Assembly: GCF_041200145.1 (NCBI RefSeq)
Contig: NZ_CP165734.1
Span: forward strand, 7,607,001-7,671,000
Direction: 5' to 3'
DNA from: Bradyrhizobium sp. LLZ17
GTDB lineage: Bacteria; Pseudomonadota; Alphaproteobacteria; Rhizobiales; Xanthobacteraceae
Length of the DNA stretch: 64,000 nt
In this document: positions 8,089-15,714 of the stretch, in pieces
Numbering within the stretch: position 1 is the stretch's first letter
Layout of the letters: each line of letters opens with the position of its first letter
Program-made: the position numbers and the translations under genes
Notes under the pieces: generated by a model
Database searches by the model: none
Seen by the model: the letters and a program-made list of their open reading frames with translations, nothing else
Told to the model about the DNA's origin: nothing

Positions 8089-8388
8089 CTACTGCTTCTG
8101 CAATTTGGTCAGCGTCCCCGTGCCGTTGGCTTCGGTCGCGGAATAGCTCACCTTGTCGCCGGCATGGACGGTATCGAGCATCGCCGCGTCCTTGGTCTTG
8201 TACTCCTGAAGCGCGCCGGCACCGCCTGCGCTGCCGCCGACCGTGCCCTTCTGCGTCTGCTGGATCGAGATCGTGTTGTTGAGCCGATCGATCCTGGTGA
8301 CCATTCCGGTCATATCGTCAGCAAACGCGCTGGATGCGAGCATGCCGATGGCCGCAGCGCCTGCGAAGATAAATTTTGCTGTTCCCAT
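8089..8388 (-). CDS. Small exported protein, CusF/DUF1344-like fold
   Basis: The product has 99 residues, with the start chosen at 8388 behind GGGGAGA. A signal peptide (to about SAFADD) is followed by a small beta-barrel-like pattern: GMVTRIDRLNNTISIQ, then LDTVHAGDKVSYSATEANGTGTLTKLQ. This order of strands is typical of CusF-like metal chaperones and DUF1344 proteins. The copper ligands His/Met/Trp of CusF are not evident, and the middle holds a Gly/Ala-rich loop. It lies at the end of the leftward uptake operon, separated from the previous gene by about 135 bases. A role in metal binding is only a suggestion. Confidence 0.6.
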   Translation of the reverse strand: MGTAKFIFAGAAAIGMLASSAFADDMTGMVTRIDRLNNTISIQQTQKGTVGGSAGGAGALQEYKTKDAAMLDTVHAGDKVSYSATEANGTGTLTKLQKQ

Positions 8389-8523
8389 CGAGGTCTCCCC
8401 GGGTTGGAGCTTCACTTCGACAAGCCATCCTAGATCGATTTGGTTCCGGCAGATAGCGCGGCAAAGAGCTTAAGGATTCTTATTGCGAGGACGGGAACCC
8501 GGGAGCCGTCAGCAACGCTGACG

Positions 8524-9138
8524 CTATTCCAGTTCCTGCTGGATCACGCGTCCGAGCGCAAACAGGCGCTGGTCGATCGCGGTGGGAACCTCGCAGACGA
8601 ATCGCACGACCTTGCGGCGATCCTCGAAGATGCGGGTTTCCCAGATCAACTGGTTGCTGAACGCCTCGACCTTGGCCTCGTCGCGTGGTGTTGCGTCCTG
8701 CAGCGCCTGAAGCTGGACTGTATCGTCGCGGATCTTGTCCGCGGCCTCACGCTGCTTGCGGCTGACCCGTTCGAGCCCCCGCATGACCTGGGAGCGCTGG
8801 GCGTTGAGCGTGTCGAACAGGCCGGCGAACAAGAGCTTTGCGTTCCCGGTCTTGTCGGACCCGGAACCGGCCAGAAATTCCTTCACCGACTTCTCGGCGT
8901 CATCCAGCGGCGTTTTTCGCGCCGACAGCTTTGAGATCAGCGCGCTGACTTTCGCGTCGTCCTTCCACCGGGTTTCGGCGTCGTCGAGCGCCGGGCCGGC
9001 CCAGACGGCCGCGAGCGAGATCTCCGGCACCTTAGCCTGCGTGCAGGGCCAGTCCGGATAGCGCGGATCGGCCGCGCGCGCGGCCGTGCCCGACACCACG
9101 ACCGCAAGGGCAGTAATGGCAAGAGCCCGAACCTTCAT
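8524..9138 (-). CDS. Exported hypothetical protein of PQQ/lut-like operon, 204 aa
   Basis: A signal peptide (to about TAARAADP) is followed by DPRYPDWPCTQAKVPEISLAAVWAGP and then a helical, charged domain including FAGLFDTLNAQRSQVMRGLERVSRKQRE. The start codon overlaps the ABC permease stop (ATGA), so it is the next gene of the same operon. In methylotroph lanthanide-uptake clusters an exported protein of unknown function follows the ABC permease, and this gene has the same position (lutG-like). That comparison rests on order and general features, not on an alignment. Function unknown. Confidence 0.7.
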   Translation of the reverse strand: MKVRALAITALAVVVSGTAARAADPRYPDWPCTQAKVPEISLAAVWAGPALDDAETRWKDDAKVSALISKLSARKTPLDDAEKSVKEFLAGSGSDKTGNAKLLFAGLFDTLNAQRSQVMRGLERVSRKQREAADKIRDDTVQLQALQDATPRDEAKVEAFSNQLIWETRIFEDRRKVVRFVCEVPTAIDQRLFALGRVIQQELE

Positions 9139-9983
9139 CCTTCGCCTCCGGCAGGCCCGCGCCGTGCTAGCCCGCGCGACGGATCATAGGCGAAAATCGC
9201 GCCGGTCATGAACACGATTGTGCAGGTCGCGACCACCGCGAGCGAGATCCAGTTGACCTGCCCGTAGAGCGCAAACCGGATCATCTCGACCGCATGGGTG
9301 AACGGATTTGCCTCGCAAACATAATAGAGATAGGGGCTGCCCTCCTGCACCCGCCACAGCGGGTAGAGCGCGGAGGATGCGAAGAACATCGGAAAGATCA
9401 CGAAGTTCATCACGCCGGCAAAACTCTCGAGCTGCTTGATGCCGGAGGAGATCAGCATGCCGAGCGAGCCCAGCATCAGCCCTGACAGGATCAGCGCCGG
9501 CAGCACCGTGAGATAGCCAATCGGCGGAGGGGTGATGTCCCAGAACCAGGCGATCAGGAGGAATGCATAGACCTGAAGCAGCGAGACTGCGGTGCCCGCG
9601 AGCAGCTTGCAGAACAGGAGAAACCCGCGCGGTAGCGGGCTCACCAGCAGCGTGCGCATGTTGCCCATCTCGCGGTCATAGACCATCGAGAGCGAGGATT
9701 GCATGCCGTTGAAGAGCTGTATCATCGCGATCAGCCCGGGCGCGATAAAGACCTCGTAGAGAATATAGGTCTCGTAGGGCGGGATAATGGAGATGCCGAG
9801 CACCTGCCGGAAGCCCGCTGCAAAGATGAACAGCCACACCAGCGGGCGCACCAGCGCGGAGACGAAGCGCTCGCGCTGATGCAGGAAGCGCAGGCCCTCG
9901 CGCCAGACGATGCCCATGAGACAGGTCATGTACTCGGCAAACGAGAATCCGCGCGGTGTGTCACGGGCGGTGATGCTGCTCAT
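9135..9983 (-). CDS. ABC-2 type permease of PQQ-associated / lut-like transporter
   Basis: This inner-membrane permease of 282 residues belongs to the ABC-2 family. It has six hydrophobic segments and the conserved stretch MQSSLSMVYDREMGNMRTLL seen in that family. Relatives are annotated as the permease of PQQ-dependent alcohol-dehydrogenase-associated transporters (PedC-type), and the equivalent gene in methylotrophs is part of the lanthanide-uptake cluster (lutF-like). The start overlaps the ATPase stop by four bases and the stop overlaps the next gene by four. Despite the exporter-type fold, the operon includes a periplasmic binding protein, which fits import. Confidence 0.85.
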   Translation of the reverse strand: MSSITARDTPRGFSFAEYMTCLMGIVWREGLRFLHQRERFVSALVRPLVWLFIFAAGFRQVLGISIIPPYETYILYEVFIAPGLIAMIQLFNGMQSSLSMVYDREMGNMRTLLVSPLPRGFLLFCKLLAGTAVSLLQVYAFLLIAWFWDITPPPIGYLTVLPALILSGLMLGSLGMLISSGIKQLESFAGVMNFVIFPMFFASSALYPLWRVQEGSPYLYYVCEANPFTHAVEMIRFALYGQVNWISLAVVATCTIVFMTGAIFAYDPSRGLARRGPAGGEG

Positions 9984-10789
9984 GCGCCGCCTCCCGGCAT
10001 GATCTGCGCGCCCGTCAGCCGCATGAAGGCGGTGTTGACGTCCTGCGCACCGGCTTCCGCAATGACGCGGCCGACCGGGCCCTTGGCCAGCACCTTGCCC
10101 TGGTGCAGCACCACGAGGTCGTCGCCCGCATTGATCTCGTCGAACAGATGCGTGGCCCAGAGCACCCCGATGCCTTGTTCGGTGACGAGCTGGCGCACAT
10201 GGCTGATGATGTCGGCGCGCGCCTTGACATCGAGGCCGACGGTCGGCTCGTCCAGCAGCAGCAGTCGCGGCCGGTGCAACAGCGCGCGCGCGATCTCCAG
10301 CCGCCGCATCTGCCCGCCGGAGAGATCGCGCACCTTGCTTGCAGCGCGCTCGCCAAGGCCGATGCGGCCGAGCAACTCGGCAGCGCGCGTGGCGGCCTCG
10401 CGGCGGCTGATGCCGTGGAGGGCGGCGTGATAGAGCAGGTTCTGCGTCAGCGACAGATCGAGATCGAGCGTGCGCGGCTGGAACACGACGCCGAGCAGCC
10501 GCAGCGCTTCGCCGGGGCTATTGCTGATGTCGTGGCCGAAAATACCGACGCGGCCGGTCTGGATGCCGAACAGGCGCGTGATCAGCGAGAACAGCGTGCT
10601 CTTGCCGGCGCCATTGAGGCCGAGCAGCGCGGTGAAGCTCGCGGGCTGGACGTTGAAGGAGACGTCGATCAGCGCCCGGCGCGGTCCGTAGGCGTGGCTG
10701 ACGCCGTCGATCGACAGCGCCGGCACCGCGGCCGGATCCGGCCTCAGTGTGGTCTCGCGTGGCTCGGCGATGGGGGCGGGGCTGGTCAT
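9980..10789 (-). CDS. ABC transporter ATPase, PQQ-dependent alcohol dehydrogenase system
   Basis: This is a nucleotide-binding subunit of 269 residues with all motifs intact: Walker A GLNGAGKST, Q-loop VVFQPRTLDLDLS, signature LSGGQMRRLEIARAL, Walker B LLLLDEPTVGLD and the switch His in WATHLFDE. It pairs with the ABC-2 permease, whose gene it overlaps by four bases, and its own start overlaps the beta-propeller stop by four. The family is known from gene neighbourhoods of PQQ-dependent dehydrogenases and matches the ATPase (lutE-like) of lanthanide-uptake operons. The assignment to metal uptake is by synteny. Confidence 0.88.
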   Translation of the reverse strand: MTSPAPIAEPRETTLRPDPAAVPALSIDGVSHAYGPRRALIDVSFNVQPASFTALLGLNGAGKSTLFSLITRLFGIQTGRVGIFGHDISNSPGEALRLLGVVFQPRTLDLDLSLTQNLLYHAALHGISRREAATRAAELLGRIGLGERAASKVRDLSGGQMRRLEIARALLHRPRLLLLDEPTVGLDVKARADIISHVRQLVTEQGIGVLWATHLFDEINAGDDLVVLHQGKVLAKGPVGRVIAEAGAQDVNTAFMRLTGAQIMPGGGA

Positions 10790-11745
10790 GGCGCGATCGT
10801 GATGCCCCAGGGCAGCTCGCCCACCTGAATGGTCTTGATCACCTTCTGCGCGGCCACGTCGATCACCGAGACATCGTTGGAGACGCCGTTGGTCACCAGC
10901 AGGTATTTTTCATCCGGCGTGAACGCCATGTGCCAGACCCGCTGGCCGACCAGCAGATATTTCGTCACCTTGCGCGTGGCAGTATCAACCACCGCGACGC
11001 GGTTGGCGGGGCCGAGCGCGACGAAGGCGGTCTTGTCGTCCTTGGTCATGCCGATGCCGACCGGCTGGATCGCCTCGCGCCGCAGGCCCGGGATGTCGAA
11101 CGTCACCTTGCCGATCACCTCGTGCTTTTTGGGATCGATGATCGACACCGTACCGCCGATCTCGGACGACACCCAGAGTTCTGAAGCGTCGTGCTTGAAC
11201 TCGGCGAAGCGCGGGCGCGCATCGACCAGCACATTGGCGACGATCTGGCGCGAATTGGTATCGATGAAATGCGCCATGTTGGTCGTTTCCGACGTGTTGA
11301 TCAGAATCTTGCCGTCGGGACTGACGGTCATGCCTTCGGGCTCGACGCCGACCTGGATGTCGCCGAGGCGGGCGCGCTTGTCCAGGTCGATCACCGTCAC
11401 CGTGTTGTCGTTCTCGTTGGCGACATAGAGCGTCTTGCCGGTTGCATCCTGCGTGAACAGCTCGGGGTCGGGTCCGGAGGGCAGGGTGTCGACGACCGCT
11501 TGCGACTTGGCGTCGATCATCTGGATGGTGTCGTCATCGCCGACCGCGACCATCACGAACTTGCCGTCGCGCGTGAATTCGATGCCGCGCGGACGCTGGC
11601 CGACCTTGATCGTCTTGGTCACCGTCCAGCTCTCGGTGTCGATCACCGACACCGAGTTGCTCTTCTCGTTCGAGACATAGGCGATGAACGCATGGGCAGG
11701 CGTTGCCGAGAGCGCCAGTGCCACGGGCAAAGCTGCCCCGAGCAT
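10786..11745 (-). CDS. PQQ-dependent catabolism-associated beta-propeller protein (YVTN repeats)
   Basis: This exported protein of 319 residues has a short signal peptide (MLGAALPVALALS... to TPAHA) and seven repeats of the YVTN type, for example AYVSNEKSNSVSVIDTES, LYVANENDNTVTVIDLDK and LLVTNGVSNDVSVIDVAA, forming a seven-bladed propeller. The frame is open further upstream to an ATG at 11937, but that extension is encoded by the repeat at 11775-11911 and is Pro-rich low-complexity, so I prefer 11745. No good ribosome-binding site precedes 11745; a TTG two codons earlier is an alternative. Such propellers accompany PQQ dehydrogenases and the lut cluster. The role may be scaffold or metal/cofactor binding. 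Confidence 0.85.
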   Translation of the reverse strand: MLGAALPVALALSATPAHAFIAYVSNEKSNSVSVIDTESWTVTKTIKVGQRPRGIEFTRDGKFVMVAVGDDDTIQMIDAKSQAVVDTLPSGPDPELFTQDATGKTLYVANENDNTVTVIDLDKRARLGDIQVGVEPEGMTVSPDGKILINTSETTNMAHFIDTNSRQIVANVLVDARPRFAEFKHDASELWVSSEIGGTVSIIDPKKHEVIGKVTFDIPGLRREAIQPVGIGMTKDDKTAFVALGPANRVAVVDTATRKVTKYLLVGQRVWHMAFTPDEKYLLVTNGVSNDVSVIDVAAQKVIKTIQVGELPWGITIAP

Positions 11746-11774
11746 GCGCAAGGCTTGTCCGCGGGGCGCCTTCA

Positions 11775-11911
11775 CCTCCCCCGCTTGCGGGGGAGGTCGT
11801 ATCGCATCGTTAGATGCGATACGGGAGAGGGCTCTTTCACCTTGGGGACTCTCGCTCGTGGACACACCCTCTCCCCAACCCTCCCTCGCAAGCGGGGGAG
11901 GGGGCGTAGCG
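11775..11911. repeat. Intergenic repeat with three hairpins inside the uptake operon
   Basis: The perfect hairpin CCTCCCCCGC-TT-GCGGGGGAGG lies at 11775-11796 and is followed by a second one at 11798-11823 (CGTATCGCATC-GTTA-GATGCGATACG). The far end (CCTCCCTCGCAAGCGGGGGAGG) repeats the first hairpin imperfectly. The element sits between the binding-protein gene and the propeller gene, directly upstream of the propeller start. It could process or attenuate the transcript between the two genes. Confidence 0.7.
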
Positions 11912-11962
11912 TCGTTGTGGTCGCAGCTCGAACTCATCTCACATAGCCCACTTCAGCTTGGC

Positions 11963-13144
11963 TCACTTCAGCTTGCATTTGCTCTCCGGACGGTCATAGC
12001 CGAGCGTGTCGAGCTCGGAGACCTGGTGCAAGAATCCCTCTTGCGGCGACACCGACACCACCATGCGGCCATCGACCAGCAGGATCGGTTGGCGGAGCTG
12101 GAGGTTCCAGTCGCGCAGCGTCAGCTTTGTGCCCTTGAAGGCGGCCACGGAGAAGTCCGGTCCCTTGATGAAATCGGTGACTTTCTTGACGTCCCCGGAA
12201 TTGGTGCGCGAGGTGCCTTCGCCGACCATGCGAACCGCGGTCCAGGCCTGCATGTCGAGCGCGGTCATCCGCCGTGAGTTCAGCTTCATGAAGCGGTTCT
12301 GCATCTGGGTTGCGCCCCATTGGTCCTGGGCCGCGTCCCAGCTGCGCGGCACCAGACCGGCCGAGCCCGCGACGGGGCGCGGATCCCAGGTCCGGTAGGG
12401 CAGGTACGCGCCGAACACCTCACTCTCGTCGGCGGCGACCATTACGTCGTAAGCGGGGGCCTGCTGGGTGAACACCGGCATCTGCCGCTGGATCAGCGTC
12501 ACGCCGCTATCGGTGCGCCGCGCGCCGCCGGTGTCCTCGAAGGTGCGCTCCTGCACGATCTTGGCGCCAAATCGGGTTGCGGTACGCCGGAGCGCGTCGG
12601 CAAACAGCTTGTCCGCGTCATGCGAGCCGACCACGAGCAGCCAGCGCTTCCACTGCTTCCACACCAGATACTGGCCGAGCGCGTCGGCCAGCATCGACCG
12701 CGTCGGTGCGGTGTGGATGACATTGGCGCGGCAATCGACCTCGCGCAGCCGCTCGTCGATCGCGCCGGCGTTGAACAGCAGCGTGCCGCGATCGCGCAGG
12801 GCGTCGGCGACCTTCAGCAGCGTGTCGGCGGGCAAGTCGGCAATGATGAAGCCGTTATGCGCGGCGAGATCGGTCGCGGCCTGGACCGCATCCTCGCCCT
12901 CCTTGACCCGGCGCTCTTCCAGCGCAAAACGCTGGTTGAGAAATTTACCGGTGGTGTTGTTGTCCTCGATCGCGAGGCGTGCGCCGGCGACGCCGTCATT
13001 CTCGGCGGGCTGCTCGACCAGCGACAGCGTCGACCTGGTGCCGGCGACACCGAGATAGCCGACGCCGATCTGCACCGGGTCCGCCGCGAGCACTTGGGTC
13101 GCCGCCAGACTCAGGCCGATCAGGCCGGGCAACCATCGGATCAT
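11963..13144 (-). CDS. ABC transporter periplasmic binding protein, PQQ-associated (lutA-like)
   Basis: This periplasmic binding protein of 393 residues has the type I (branched-chain amino-acid) fold. The signal peptide ends near TQVLAAD. The mature start VQIGVGYLGVAG, the AGARLAIEDNNTTGKFLNQ helix, and YDVMVAADESEVFGAYLPYRTW are family hallmarks. It contains an acidic-rich hinge (LVEQPAENDGVAGARLAIED) but I cannot point to metal ligands. It is the first gene of the leftward operon with the propeller, ATPase, permease and exported protein. The equivalent in Methylobacterium is the lanthanide-uptake binding protein LutA; the ligand here is inferred from that order. Confidence 0.83.
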   Translation of the reverse strand: MIRWLPGLIGLSLAATQVLAADPVQIGVGYLGVAGTRSTLSLVEQPAENDGVAGARLAIEDNNTTGKFLNQRFALEERRVKEGEDAVQAATDLAAHNGFIIADLPADTLLKVADALRDRGTLLFNAGAIDERLREVDCRANVIHTAPTRSMLADALGQYLVWKQWKRWLLVVGSHDADKLFADALRRTATRFGAKIVQERTFEDTGGARRTDSGVTLIQRQMPVFTQQAPAYDVMVAADESEVFGAYLPYRTWDPRPVAGSAGLVPRSWDAAQDQWGATQMQNRFMKLNSRRMTALDMQAWTAVRMVGEGTSRTNSGDVKKVTDFIKGPDFSVAAFKGTKLTLRDWNLQLRQPILLVDGRMVVSVSPQEGFLHQVSELDTLGYDRPESKCKLK

Positions 13145-13271
13145 GCTTCCTCCGTACGTCTCCCCGGCTTGACCGCCGATGGAGAATTGTCTCCACTAAA
13201 GCATGACCGATTTGTCAGGGCATGCAACCCCGCATTTCGTCCTCGCGTGTGCGCGGACTGGAATCACGATC

Positions 13272-13775
13272 ATGCGAGCGCTGCTTTGCTTCGCCGCTTT
13301 GCTGTTGACGCCATCGGCAGCGTTGGCCGATCCGCCGAAACTCGCGGTATTCGATTTCGAGCTGATCGACACCAGCCTGCCCGGCGAGTTCTACGGCTCA
13401 AAACCGGAGGAGGCGCGGCTCGCGCAGATCAGCGAGCAGCTGCGCAAGGAACTGGCGGACTCAGGCAGGTTCCAGCTGCTCGATATCACGCCGGTCCGAG
13501 ACGCCGCGAGTCACAGCAATTTGCAGGTTTGCGGCGGCTGCGACCTCAAGCTCGCGAAGCAATTGGGCGCCGATCTCGAGATCACCGGAATGGTACAGAA
13601 GGTCTCGAACCTGATCATCAACCTCAACGTCTATCTTCGCGACGTGAAGACCGGCAGCATGATCACGGCTGCCAGCGCCGATATGCGCGGCAACACCGAC
13701 GAATCCTGGTCCCGCACCATGAGCTATCTGATCCGCAACCGACTGCTGGCGCCGAATTACGGGCGGCCGGAGTAG
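13272..13775 (+). CDS. Exported DUF2380/DUF3280-type protein, 167 aa
   Basis: I chose the ATG at 13272 because it gives a signal peptide (MRALLCFAAL... to ALADP) right before the conserved KLAVFDFELIDTSLPGEFYG. The body resembles TolB/FlgO-like N-terminal domains, with an ISEQLRKELADSGRFQLLDI segment and a CGGC pair (VCGGCDLKLAKQLGADLEITG). Proteins of this type recur in PQQ-dependent alcohol oxidation clusters, but I know of no assigned function. The CGGC pair could be redox-active or metal-binding, which is inference. It is divergent from the binding-protein gene, sharing a region of about 130 bases with it. Confidence 0.75.
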   Translation: MRALLCFAALLLTPSAALADPPKLAVFDFELIDTSLPGEFYGSKPEEARLAQISEQLRKELADSGRFQLLDITPVRDAASHSNLQVCGGCDLKLAKQLGADLEITGMVQKVSNLIINLNVYLRDVKTGSMITAASADMRGNTDESWSRTMSYLIRNRLLAPNYGRPE

Positions 13776-13776
13776 G

Positions 13777-13958
13777 GCCTTCGCCTCTCCCCGCGTGCGC
13801 CGCTGCACCCTCGCCCCTTTGTGGGAGAGGGTGGCTCGCCGCGCAGCGGCGAGACGGGTGAGGGGTTCTCTCCGCGTGCGAGTCTCTCGAGAGTGGAGTT
13901 CGAGGAGGTAACCCCTCATCCGGCGCTTCGCGCCACCTTCTCCCACAAGGGGAGAAGG
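13777..13958. repeat. Long palindromic intergenic repeat, copy B
   Basis: This repeat shares blocks with the one at 4459-4618, in opposite order: GAGACGGGTGAGGGGTTCTC and then CTCATCCGGCGCTTCGCGCC, ending in TTCTCCCACAAGGGGAGAAG. It fills the whole gap between two convergent genes, so it probably serves as a bidirectional transcription end. The extra CTCTCCCCGCGTGCGCC at the left has no counterpart in copy A. Confidence 0.7.
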
Positions 13959-13967
13959 AACAAACCC

Positions 13968-14813
13968 TCACGTCTTCAATCTCTCCGCATGCCAGTGCAG
14001 ATGATCACTCATGAACGTCGAGATGAAGTAATAGCTGTGGTCATATCCCGCCTGCCGCCGCAGCGTCAGCGGGATGTTGGCCTTGCTGCAGGCGGCTTGC
14101 AGCAATTCGGGCCGAAGCTGCTCGTTCAAAAAATTATCGGCATCGCCGACGTCGACGAGAAAGCCCGAGAATCTCGCGCCGTCCTCGATCAGCGCCACCG
14201 TGTCATGGCTGCGCCAGGCCTCCTTGTTGGGCCCGAGATAGCCGGTCAGCGCCTTGACGCCCCACGGCACCTGTGAGGGCGCCACGATCGGCGCGAAGGC
14301 GCTGGCTGCGCGATAGCGGTGAGGGTTGCGTAGCGCCACCGTCAGCGCGCCGTGGCCGCCCATCGAATGGCCCAGCACCGATTGGCGTTTGGGATCGACC
14401 GGAAAATTCTCCGCTACCAGCTTCGGCAGCTCGTCGGTGACGTAGCTCCACATCCGATAGTTGCGCGCGAACGGCGCTTCGGTGGCGTCGACATAGAAGC
14501 CGGCCCCCAAGCCGAAATCATAGGAATTGTTGGGATCGCCGGGCACGTCGGGCCCGCGCGGGCTGGTGTCGGGCGCGATGAAGATCAAGCCAAGCTCGGC
14601 GCAGGCGCGGCGAAATTCGCCCTTCTCGGTCACGTTGGCATGGGTGCAGGTCAGCCCGGAGAGATACCAGACCACGGGCAGCTTGGCGCCCTCCGCATGT
14701 GGCGGAACATAGACCGAGAACACCATGTCGGTTCCGGTCGCCTGGCTGGCATGGCGATAGACGCCCTGCACGCCGCCATAGGATGTGTTGGTCGAGACAG
14801 TCTGCATGGTCAT
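13968..14813 (-). CDS. fghA: S-formylglutathione hydrolase
   Basis: This cytoplasmic serine hydrolase splits S-formylglutathione into formate and glutathione, the last step of glutathione-dependent formaldehyde oxidation, and so handles the product of methanol oxidation. It has 281 residues, the normal length. The nucleophile is Ser150 in GHSMGGHGAL. The family-specific LSGLTCTHANVTEKG lies near residues 51-65, and the triad is completed by Asp226 (DADNF) and His259 (GYDHSYYF). It lies 88 bases downstream of the response-regulator gene on the same strand. The glutathione-dependent formaldehyde dehydrogenase gene is not in the window. Confidence 0.93.
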   Translation of the reverse strand: MTMQTVSTNTSYGGVQGVYRHASQATGTDMVFSVYVPPHAEGAKLPVVWYLSGLTCTHANVTEKGEFRRACAELGLIFIAPDTSPRGPDVPGDPNNSYDFGLGAGFYVDATEAPFARNYRMWSYVTDELPKLVAENFPVDPKRQSVLGHSMGGHGALTVALRNPHRYRAASAFAPIVAPSQVPWGVKALTGYLGPNKEAWRSHDTVALIEDGARFSGFLVDVGDADNFLNEQLRPELLQAACSKANIPLTLRRQAGYDHSYYFISTFMSDHLHWHAERLKT

Positions 14814-14901
14814 GCCGTTTTGCTCCGTGGCATCTCACCACATCTCTGTTGCAACGCCTATGTGACCGAATTCGTGCCGGTGCGCCACGTGCGGCGCAAG
14901 A

Positions 14902-15522
14902 TCAGGCCATGCCGCTGTCGATCGCCAGCCGCACCAGTTCGACCGAGGTCTTGACTCCGAGCTTCTGGCGCATGATCGAGGAGGTGTTGGCCACCGTCTT
15001 GTAGGAGGATTGCACCAGCCAGGCGATCTCGGACAGGCTCTTTCCGGCGCTGAGCAGCCGCAAGATCTCCATCTCGCGCGCGTTCAGCTTCGACAACGGG
15101 TTCTGCGCCAGCGCTGGTCCCGCGAAGGCGATGCGGCGTGCGATCGCGCTCGGCAGATAGGTGCCGCCGCCGCCCACGGTGCGGATCGCTTCGACGAGGT
15201 CATCGGGGTCGCCGGTCTTGGAAACATAACCTTTGGCGCCGCACTCGATCGCGCGGGCGGCGAAAGCGGGGTCGTCGTTCATGCTGAACATGATGATACG
15301 GGCATCAGCCGCGCGCTCGAGGATGCGGCGGGTGAGTTCGAAGCCGGAAACGGTGGGCAGGTTGATGTCGATGATGCAGAGGTCGGGGCGCTCGACGATG
15401 AAGACGCATTCGCCGCTTTCGGCGTCGGCGGCCTCCAGAATCTCGATATCGCCGTCGTCCGCCAGCACGGCTCGGCAGCCGGAGGCGACGATTGGATGAT
15501 CGTCGACGATCAGAATGCGCAT
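14902..15522 (-). CDS. NarL/FixJ-type response regulator, near methanol-oxidation genes
   Basis: This two-component regulator of 206 residues has a receiver domain (residues 1-120; phosphoacceptor Asp52 in CIIDINLPTVSG; acidic pair DD near residues 7-8; Lys in GYVSKTG) and a LuxR-type helix-turn-helix (LNAREMEILRLLSAGKSLSEIA ends the first half; KTVANTSSIMRQKLGV is the recognition part). The start at 15522 begins directly with the receiver strand MRILIVDDHP. The gene is divergent from the histidine kinase at 15715. Similar pairs (MoxXY, FlhRS of Paracoccus) control methanol and formaldehyde oxidation, so fghA and the uptake genes are likely targets; this is inference. Confidence 0.85.
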   Translation of the reverse strand: MRILIVDDHPIVASGCRAVLADDGDIEILEAADAESGECVFIVERPDLCIIDINLPTVSGFELTRRILERAADARIIMFSMNDDPAFAARAIECGAKGYVSKTGDPDDLVEAIRTVGGGGTYLPSAIARRIAFAGPALAQNPLSKLNAREMEILRLLSAGKSLSEIAWLVQSSYKTVANTSSIMRQKLGVKTSVELVRLAIDSGMA

Positions 15523-15714
15523 GGGCGTTCCCCGCGTCAGCGCCTCGGCTTGTTGTGAGCCGCATGAGCCGAACAAGACAACGGCGTGTCTCATGTCAGC
15601 TCATGCAACCCGGCCAGGATTGCTGTACGCTTTCGATTAGATATCGGGCGCTTCGGGTCTGTCAACGCTATCGGACGGGCACGAGCAGAGCTTGGCGGGG
15701 TACGGACGATACCA

